Shown one piece after another: positions 6,795-12,436 of a stretch of DNA of 12,436 nucleotides. The position numbers and the translations under genes are program-made. The DNA comes from Cephalothrix simula. Its lineage: Eukaryota > Nemertea > Palaeonemertea > Archinemertea > Cephalotrichidae. The stretch's first letter is position 1. Each line of letters begins with the position of its first letter. Under the pieces are notes generated by a model. The model did not search any database. It was not told the DNA's origin and saw nothing but the letters and a program-made list of their open reading frames with translations. The stretch lies in NCBI GenBank assembly GCA_035591015.1, contig JAXIUW010185071.1, forward strand, positions 1 to 12,436, given 5' to 3'.

Positions 6795-7781
6795 ATGATG
6801 TCTAATGACAGTTTTCTGGCCGTTAACATTTCATCATGTTTCTATCCCTGGTTCAGTGGGAAAAAACATAATTATGACTTTGGCACCATGATTATTTTCC
6901 CACTGACCTCAATCATAGGGATTATCTGCAATATTCTGATTATTGTGGTTCTTAGACGCAAAAGATTTCAGAAGCACTGTTACTGCATCTTTCTACGCGC
7001 TCTAGCGCTTACGGACATAACGAATTTAATGTTCCCATTCCTATTTTGGATTAACAACATGTACGGTGTTTTGGGCTATGAACAGCCTATCATCATCTAT
7101 AATTCAATTGCCTGTAAAGTTTTGGAATACATCGGGCATTCCATGCTTCATGCTGACACGTTTTTGATATGTTCGATCGCAATTGAGCGCGTAGTTGCGA
7201 CACGCTATCCATTTTTTGTTATGCAAAACAATATGAAGAGATATACATATTTTGCGGTAGCATCCGCATACTTTTGTTCCTTCGTTATTTGTATTACATA
7301 TCTTATTTTTACAGAATATTTAACTGGGCAAGGCTGTGTTTATACTGATGAATTCGCAAGAAAAATATTTGATAAGATATTAACATCGCTTCTAAATTCG
7401 CTATGTCCTTTAATCATCATTTGTGCTTGTACTACGATCATCATTTGGACTATTTGCCGGCGTAGTGATATGGTAAAAAAGCAATGTTCGGCGAATATTC
7501 AAACAACAACTATGTTGATTATAACATGCCTCTGTTATTTGTCTACAATCGGTCTAGTTTCTACTTTTTTCCTTCTTGCTTTCTTTTCTGATTCAGTGTC
7601 AACTATTTTGTATGAAAATATGTCGCTTTTTCTTTCGATTGAGGCTTTAAACTACGCCTTTAACTACTGGATTTACTTTGTATTTGGCCACCAATTTCGT
7701 GAAGAAGTTATTAAAATGTTTCGTTCAAAAAAATCATCGCATTATTCTGGTAACATCTTTATGTTGAACAAAAATTCCTAA
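6795..7781 (+). CDS. Rhodopsin-class (class A) G-protein-coupled receptor, peptide-receptor-like
   Basis: A single exon codes 328 residues, with an in-frame TGA 18 bases before the first ATG (6777-6779) and a second ATG directly after it. Asn4 and Asn11 sit in glycosylation sequons in a short N-terminus. Seven hydrophobic segments lie at about 31-54, 64-88, 107-131, 150-173, 193-220, 236-264 and 270-298. Class A landmarks are Asn46 in TM1, Asp74 in LALTD of TM2, Cys107 and Cys181 as the likely TM3-ECL2 disulfide, ERV (131-133) in place of DRY, and Pro205 in TM5. In TM6 the CWxP motif is missing (CLCYLST), and NPxxY of TM7 reads NYAFNYWIY. A short helix 8 (GHQFREEVIKMF) and a basic, Ser-rich tail follow. 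The whole resembles invertebrate peptide (FMRFamide-receptor-like) or orphan receptors. The ligand and G protein cannot be inferred. It acts in the plasma membrane. Confidence 0.9.
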   Translation: MMSNDSFLAVNISSCFYPWFSGKKHNYDFGTMIIFPLTSIIGIICNILIIVVLRRKRFQKHCYCIFLRALALTDITNLMFPFLFWINNMYGVLGYEQPIIIYNSIACKVLEYIGHSMLHADTFLICSIAIERVVATRYPFFVMQNNMKRYTYFAVASAYFCSFVICITYLIFTEYLTGQGCVYTDEFARKIFDKILTSLLNSLCPLIIICACTTIIIWTICRRSDMVKKQCSANIQTTTMLIITCLCYLSTIGLVSTFFLLAFFSDSVSTILYENMSLFLSIEALNYAFNYWIYFVFGHQFREEVIKMFRSKKSSHYSGNIFMLNKNS

Positions 7782-7800
7782 TTTTTAATTCACGTGAAAC

Positions 7801-7806
7801 AATAAA
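7801..7806 (+). promoter_or_regulatory. Poly(A) signal AATAAA of the GPCR gene
   Basis: A canonical AATAAA begins 20 bases after the GPCR stop codon. The neighbouring minus-strand gene ends at 7948, so the two convergent genes share a gap of 166 bases. For that gene no perfect signal is seen close by; an AATAAT reads on the minus strand at about 7894-7899. Confidence 0.7.
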
Positions 7807-7947
7807 AGTATTATACATATAAGGATACCTAAAATCATCGCATTTCTAACCATCTAATAGATAAATAAGAATTACAGGATGCAAAAAATTAAGTTATTAT
7901 TCCGTTCAACAACATTGTATGATTACCTAGAGTAACACAATTCATGA

Positions 7948-10900
7948 CTATTGGCTAGAATCACTTGAAGAGAGTTCATTGTCTGTTAGGTCCTTTGCAG
8001 TAGGAATGCCTGGAGTTTGCGTATCAATCGTACAGCTACTGCTATTTTTAGAGTCATTTATATATGAAACATTACTTTCAGAATTATAAAAACGCATTGG
8101 AACATCCCGAATGTATAAACTGGAAAAGTCAGGCAATATTTCGTAGTCAACACTTTTAGTAAAATTAGCATTTGACCCTGTAGATTTTATCAACAAATTA
8201 TTGCATTTGATATCCAAAGCTGATGTCTTTAGGTCTATAACATTACATTTTGATATGTCAATATTCAACTTACAGTTGTTTTGGTTTGTGTTTTGATCAG
8301 ACTCATTCTGACCAGCTTCATCATCATCACGATCATCATCTGACACTTGCTGAGTAGCCGTAAATCGGCGCCTTCTCATAGCTAGGTACGAATTCAGCTC
8401 GATTAGTTCATCAGCATTAGCATCAGTGTTAAAAGCATCATCCTCACTGAAGTTGCTTGAGTGACTCTTTTTGCTTCCTGGTGATGCTACTCGAATCTCT
8501 TTAGTGGTGCTTGAACGTGCACTTGGGGATGACTTAGTTGGTGACGGAATGGCAGTTAGACTATCACCATTTTGCTCAAAGACCCCACAAAGTATTGACA
8601 TCCTTCTTGATAGGTTTTTATAAGATTTTGTTGGTGTTGTGCTTGGGTTTGTTTGTTTGATTGGATGTGCTAAATCTGATGACAATTCCGGAGGAGGTGG
8701 AGGTAATCCAGGGGAAACTGGACGTCTAGTTTTTGGAATTGAACTTATGCTTCCAAATGTCCCAGATGACGATACTGAGTTAGACGACGCCATATCTCTT
8801 TCCGATATCACTCTAGATATGCTCGGGTGAGATGACAATTCGTTTAGAAGATCTTGCATGGAAGAGTCTTTTCTATTAGCAGCAACATCTCTCACTTGTA
8901 ATTGATTTCCAGTTTTGTTTTTACTTCCAGCTTTTAGATTGTGTGGCAGTTGCAGTTGCTGTATAATTGGAGGTGGAGGTGGGGGAGGTGGAGGTTTGTT
9001 GTTTTGATGCAAAATTGGAGGCGGAGGCGGAGCAGGAGGTGTTTGTGCAGCTCCAGTTTGTGGTTGTTCTATTAACGTGGGCTTTGGTGGTAGTTGTGGC
9101 CTAATCGGCGACAAAGGCTTTGGTGGTAGTGCTGGTTTAACTTGAACGGCTTGCTTTTCTGACATTATCGTTGATGCTTGTAAGAAAGACGGTGGGGGTG
9201 GGAACAATGAAGTCGATACTACTTTTTCCTTCAGACTACCTAGTGGAATCGGTGGAAGCGGTGGTCCCCATGGAATAGGTGGTCCTTTATTTACAATTAA
9301 ATTATCTGTAATCGGTGGTATAGGTGGTGCCACTGGAAAATCTGGTTTAGTAATTATTGATGAGTCATTTGGCGATGCAATTGGTATAGGTAGTCCATCA
9401 GTTACCTGGGATTGATCTGGCTTAGTTTGTGGTGCAACTGGACTAGGTGGCTCTTCAATTATAGGTGAGTGATCTGTGATAAGCGGAGGGGGTGGTGTCA
9501 CTGTCTTGGGCGACGCTTCAATTATAGGGGAATGATCTGGCATCGGGGATGGAGATGATGCAATTGAAATTGGTGTTTCATCAATTAAAGGTGAATTATT
9601 CGACGGTGGAGGTGGTGCCACTGGAACCGGTGGTTCATCAATCAAATGTGAAGGATCTGGCATCGGTAGTGGAAGTGGTATCACTGGACTATGCGGATAC
9701 GGATACGGAATTAGAGGTGGTTGAGGTGAAAATGGGGGTATTTGTTGGGCAATCGACGGAGCCAAAGCACATGATGAGTGCGGAGGTGGTAATTGCTGAG
9801 CTGAAGATGGTGACAAAGGTTTTGATGGAATCAATGATGAATTTTTCTTGTAAATTTCTACATATGACTGCTGCTGCTTACGAATCAAATTCGAAGGTGT
9901 GTTCAGCGGTTTATCTTCTTCAGATTTTGGATAGATAACTTTACTGTTCACCCTAGAGTTGATAATGTCAACATTCTGTAAACGTTCTGTGCTCCGGCTT
10001 GAAGAATTTCCAATATTTGAAACATCTGAATTTAGAATTGGATTTCCAGGAGTTTCAATATTTTCACGAATAGAATACCGCTCTCTCATAGAAACTATTT
10101 TATCCATATCGCTCACATTTTTCTCGGAAATTACTTCAGTAATTTCATGGGATTGTTTTGTCTCAGAATTCAAATTAGAATCTTTACGCGGTACAGACGG
10201 CTCATTCCTTCTAGATGTTCCTGGTGTTTTCTTTTGAGTTTCAGAGTTTGTAAGTTCTGGTTGTGACGAAGGTGTAGCTATCCTAGGTAGAACATCATTT
10301 TGGCCATATGCTGAAGGATGTTTACGCTCTCTTGGAGGCCTTGAGTAAGATTTTCGATTTGGCAAAGATGTTGGTTGTGGTCGTTGAACAGTTTTTGGTC
10401 TTTGTGGAATCGTCGGAGCCGGCCATTCATTTTCAAACAAGCTGATAGATACTGAAGGTTTATCATTTTCATTTGTACTAACTCTGTCAAAGTGATGTTT
10501 CTGATGCCGTTCAAAGATCAAAGGAGGAATTATTTTGGCACGTGCTGTCGTACTGTTCGATTTCGAGTAGTTGCTGACACTAGATTTTTGGACGTTAGCA
10601 CTATTTTTATGGAGAATCGGATTCTGATTAAGTGTAAGTAAAATTTCATTGATAAGTATTTTTTTCTCTTTCGTATAGTCAAACGATGGTTTCTTTTTCA
10701 AATTATTCATCTTTTTCTTTTTCATGTTTCTATATTTATAGAATGCCATAGTCAGCAGGAGTACAATCAGGATTAAGCCAATTATTGAGCTGCCTGATAT
10801 TTCTGACACTTCAATTACAGTTTCATAGGAAACATGTTTTTCACAAAATTGTCCAAAATATGATTTTCGGCAATTACATTGAAAATGGTAGTACGGTTCC

Positions 10901-11571
10901 TCCTCTGTTTCATCCATCTCTTGGCAAAAACCTCCATTAAGGCATGGAAAATGATCGCACGTGATGACACTGAGAAAAACAGTTTTGATTTTATCTTTTG
11001 ATTGATTTGTGATTGAAACGCATTTATAAACTCCATTATCAAATTCTTCAACGTGATTGATTTCTAAATTTCCGTCAACAATCTTGTAACCAGCGCCATC
11101 AGAGTTTTCAGTGATTCTACGACCTGTTGGAGTGATCCAATAAACATCTTTTGATGATTTATTCTTTTTATCATCACATTTCAAAAGAGTTTTGGATCCT
11201 TCAATTATATTTTCTTCCGTATCAGTTTTTGCATGAGTAATATTCACTACCGTACCTGTACCATTCATGCCATTTTTAGCGGTTACAATTTCTAACCTAT
11301 CATTACTAAACAGCTTATTATCAATAATTGTTTCACTATCAATTCTATCCTCATCTGCCCTATATTTTGCAATAACTTCCGGGTCTTCAATTTCTTTAAA
11401 TACTGATGATATGAATTGAGTTTCAAACGTTGGATCAAAGTCAACATGGTCAACTGATACTTTTGTGGGCGTCGAATTTTTCAATTTTAAATAATCAAAC
11501 TCACTTAAATAATCCTCCGCAGCTCCGAAAAACCCACACATCAGCAAGAGATAAGTCATTGGGTACACCAT
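7948..11571 (-). CDS. Single-pass Ig-EGF transmembrane protein with a long proline-rich cytoplasmic tail
   Basis: One open frame of 1207 codons starts at the ATG 11571, with TAA in frame upstream at 11593-11595. Residues 1-18 look like a signal peptide. An Ig-like domain spans about 118-203 (Cys132, Trp145, DNGVYKC at 178-184). One EGF domain follows at 205-243 with spacing C-x4-C-x5-C-x15-C-x-C-x8-C. The membrane segment is about 260-277, then a basic stop-transfer stretch (KKKK, KKK). The tail of about 930 residues is disordered-looking. It contains a degenerate SP(I/L)I(D/E)E-PxPVAPPPP repeat at 636-755, FPPPP at 790-794 (EVH1-ligand form), PxxP/PPKP motifs at 813-831 (SH3-ligand form), nine prolines at 860-868 (profilin-ligand form) and an acidic patch at 1077-1085. 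Ig plus EGF plus TM recalls neuregulins, but the first EGF loop is shorter (4, not 7) and the final GxRC reads GQFC, so an ErbB-ligand role is doubtful. A cell-surface adhesion or signalling receptor linked to actin regulators is inference. Confidence 0.88.
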   Translation of the reverse strand: MVYPMTYLLLMCGFFGAAEDYLSEFDYLKLKNSTPTKVSVDHVDFDPTFETQFISSVFKEIEDPEVIAKYRADEDRIDSETIIDNKLFSNDRLEIVTAKNGMNGTGTVVNITHAKTDTEENIIEGSKTLLKCDDKKNKSSKDVYWITPTGRRITENSDGAGYKIVDGNLEINHVEEFDNGVYKCVSITNQSKDKIKTVFLSVITCDHFPCLNGGFCQEMDETEEEPYYHFQCNCRKSYFGQFCEKHVSYETVIEVSEISGSSIIGLILIVLLLTMAFYKYRNMKKKKMNNLKKKPSFDYTKEKKILINEILLTLNQNPILHKNSANVQKSSVSNYSKSNSTTARAKIIPPLIFERHQKHHFDRVSTNENDKPSVSISLFENEWPAPTIPQRPKTVQRPQPTSLPNRKSYSRPPRERKHPSAYGQNDVLPRIATPSSQPELTNSETQKKTPGTSRRNEPSVPRKDSNLNSETKQSHEITEVISEKNVSDMDKIVSMRERYSIRENIETPGNPILNSDVSNIGNSSSRSTERLQNVDIINSRVNSKVIYPKSEEDKPLNTPSNLIRKQQQSYVEIYKKNSSLIPSKPLSPSSAQQLPPPHSSCALAPSIAQQIPPFSPQPPLIPYPYPHSPVIPLPLPMPDPSHLIDEPPVPVAPPPPSNNSPLIDETPISIASSPSPMPDHSPIIEASPKTVTPPPPLITDHSPIIEEPPSPVAPQTKPDQSQVTDGLPIPIASPNDSSIITKPDFPVAPPIPPITDNLIVNKGPPIPWGPPLPPIPLGSLKEKVVSTSLFPPPPSFLQASTIMSEKQAVQVKPALPPKPLSPIRPQLPPKPTLIEQPQTGAAQTPPAPPPPPILHQNNKPPPPPPPPPIIQQLQLPHNLKAGSKNKTGNQLQVRDVAANRKDSSMQDLLNELSSHPSISRVISERDMASSNSVSSSGTFGSISSIPKTRRPVSPGLPPPPPELSSDLAHPIKQTNPSTTPTKSYKNLSRRMSILCGVFEQNGDSLTAIPSPTKSSPSARSSTTKEIRVASPGSKKSHSSNFSEDDAFNTDANADELIELNSYLAMRRRRFTATQQVSDDDRDDDEAGQNESDQNTNQNNCKLNIDISKCNVIDLKTSALDIKCNNLLIKSTGSNANFTKSVDYEILPDFSSLYIRDVPMRFYNSESNVSYINDSKNSSSCTIDTQTPGIPTAKDLTDNELSSSDSSQ
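9296..9666 (-). repeat. Degenerate coding repeat in the proline-rich tail
   Basis: Residues about 636-759 contain four to six loose copies of a 20-30 residue unit with the order PDxS, then (P/H)(L/I)I(D/E)E, then PP-x-PVAPPPP. The DNA shows recurring GGTGGTGCCACTGGA-like and TCAATTA-like words. The pattern suggests expansion by unequal exchange followed by drift. Confidence 0.65.
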
Positions 11572-11674
11572 TTTTGTATCAGCTGGTAAATATTAAAGCC
11601 CAAAAAGAGAAAAAAATATGTTTTAAAATTTGATGACATCCATGTTTTTCGTTTTTTAAAGAACGGAAATTGAA

Positions 11675-11705
11675 ATACGTCATCAAAAATTTTATGACGT
11701 CATGA
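11675..11705. promoter_or_regulatory. Paired CRE-like sites upstream of the Ig-EGF gene
   Basis: A perfect TGACGTCA palindrome (11695-11702), the consensus CREB/ATF site, lies about 125 bases before the ATG of the minus-strand gene. A second half, ACGTCAT (11677-11683), stands as an inverted repeat to ATGACGT (11694-11700), ten bases apart. Placement fits a proximal promoter, but no start site can be located, and a chance palindrome is possible. Confidence 0.4.
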
Positions 11706-12101
11706 GTTTTTTTGGAACTCCAAGATTTATCGAAGAAACGTTCAATAGATGTTTTATTCACACCATAAGCCTAGTTTTTTAATGTTTTTAGGGCACGTTA
11801 GGTTCGAGATGAAATTTGATACATTTTCTGACCTCAGATTCGCGCCGCTTCCCTGCACTGCCAGGAACGTTCCCAAATAAAATTTCCAAAAGTGGCGAGA
11901 CCTGAAAAAGCTGTCAAACATTTTTAATGTACGGTATTATAATTGATGATTTGCACTTTTTAAAACTATTTTGCTCATTTTAATTTTGGGGCCTTTGGCG
12001 TCAGTTTGGGTGTAGACAAAAACAATAGCCCCGAAACCCCCTTTTTTAATTCGTTGAATTAGGCTACGGGGTCCACTGCCTGAATTTTTCAGAACATGAA
12101 A

Positions 12102-12235
12102 ATTTTTTTCTCGCTAGCCGCCCAAAATAAAAACTAAAAAATTAACCCCCCGCTCTAATTTAAAACTTAAATTTAGATACAAGAAACAAAATAATTTTAT
12201 TTAATTTTTTTCCTCTCGCCGCCCAAATACCAACT
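12102..12235 (+). repeat. Spaced direct repeat with a CCGCCCAAA core
   Basis: AATTTTTTTCTCGCTAGCCG followed by CCCAAAATAAAAACTA (about 12101-12135) is echoed by AATTTTTTTCCTCTCGCCG, then CCCAAATACCAACTA (about 12203-12236). The copies lie about 100 bases apart in the same orientation and differ by small gaps. GCCGCCCA-like words also occur (inverted) near 2900 and 3602 in MBD4 introns, so a dispersed family is possible. Confidence 0.5.
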
Positions 12236-12344
12236 ACTTAAAAAAAGCCTTAAGGGTCCGGTAGACTATTGGGCTTCGCCGTAGTGGACGATGACTCATA
12301 TATTTAAGTAGTCCCCATTCATTTAAGGCGTTTTTAAGATAACA

Positions 12345-12421
12345 AATCAGATTTGATTTATGATTTGTTCAAATAAATCAAATTTTTCAAAATACCATAA
12401 ATGAAAAACTCAAATCTGATT
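12345..12421. repeat. 12-bp perfect inverted repeat near the right edge
   Basis: AATCAGATTTGA (12345-12356) and TCAAATCTGATT (12410-12421) are exact complements with a 53-base AT-rich spacer. Further AAATCAAATTT-type words lie between them. The right arm continues toward the window end, so a longer inverted-repeat element may be cut off here. Confidence 0.65.
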
Positions 12422-12436
12422 AGATTTTTTCAAATT

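Larger units (their letters stand above)
11596..12436. other. Upstream flank of the Ig-EGF gene, no gene seen
   Basis: Apart from the CRE-like pair and the two repeats listed separately, I see no coding exon. Bases 11790-12100 contain a more CG-rich patch without a recognised identity. Long T and A runs are common toward the end. Confidence 0.6.

Noticed and set aside
9549-9938. 129-codon frame on the plus strand
   Set aside because: It is antisense to the proline-rich tail; Pro codons read as Gly/Val-type codons in reverse and rarely give stops. No recognisable domain.
10815-11051. Alternative frames within the Ig-EGF coding region
   Set aside because: Shadow frames; the 1207-codon frame carries the Ig and EGF cysteines in correct spacing.
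7948-11571. Naming the Ig-EGF gene a neuregulin
   Set aside because: The EGF spacing (x4 in the first loop, GQFC at the end) does not meet the ErbB-ligand pattern, and the tail is unlike that of known neuregulins.
1-12436. tRNA, rRNA and bacterial-type operon signals
   Set aside because: I saw no tRNA-like cloverleaf or conserved rRNA block on inspection, and the gene structure is eukaryotic. A tRNA or covariance scan was not possible here.

Overview
The window looks like nuclear DNA from an animal. It is AT-rich, its genes are split by introns with GT...AG borders and pyrimidine-tract/CAG acceptors, and AATAAA signals sit close behind three stop codons. The proteins are metazoan types: an MBD4-like DNA glycosylase, a secreted PAN plus fibronectin-type-II protein, a rhodopsin-class GPCR, and an Ig-EGF transmembrane protein. 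The gene content suits an invertebrate with a methylated genome; a lophotrochozoan such as a mollusc is my weak best guess. Nothing bacterial, organellar or viral was seen.

Four genes alternate in strand. (1) 1-4183, plus strand: the 3' part of an MBD4-type glycosylase gene, with exons 1574-1624, 2111-2407, 3253-3356 and 4106-4183, and probably the tail of an earlier exon at 1-32. Its introns are loaded with repeats. (2) 4330-5585, minus strand: a complete three-exon gene for a 160-residue secreted protein, including a 22-base microexon. (3) 6795-7781, plus strand: an intronless GPCR of 328 residues. (4) 7948-11571, minus strand: one uninterrupted 1207-codon frame for a single-pass receptor-like protein with an Ig domain, one EGF domain and a roughly 930-residue proline-rich cytoplasmic tail. 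Genes 1/2 and 3/4 converge tail to tail across 146 and 166 bases. Genes 2/3 diverge across about 1.2 kb. Nothing suggests the four act in one pathway.

The non-coding DNA holds several mobile-element remnants: a foldback palindrome of about 680 bp built around a CCACCACCTGGTGGA unit (353-1034) with a lone unit in the next intron; a 182-bp element with 25-bp inverted ends and TAA duplications (6383-6564), PIF/Harbinger-like in form, with a decayed relative near 1150-1345; a pogo/Tc1-like terminus next to a 53/48-bp tandem duplication (2673-2871); a degenerate CG-containing repeat block with a 20-bp inverted repeat (3745-4075); and inverted or direct repeats beyond 12100.

The best candidates for something undescribed are the Ig-EGF protein with an actin-linker-like tail, the foldback palindrome family, and the PAN-FN2 microexon gene.
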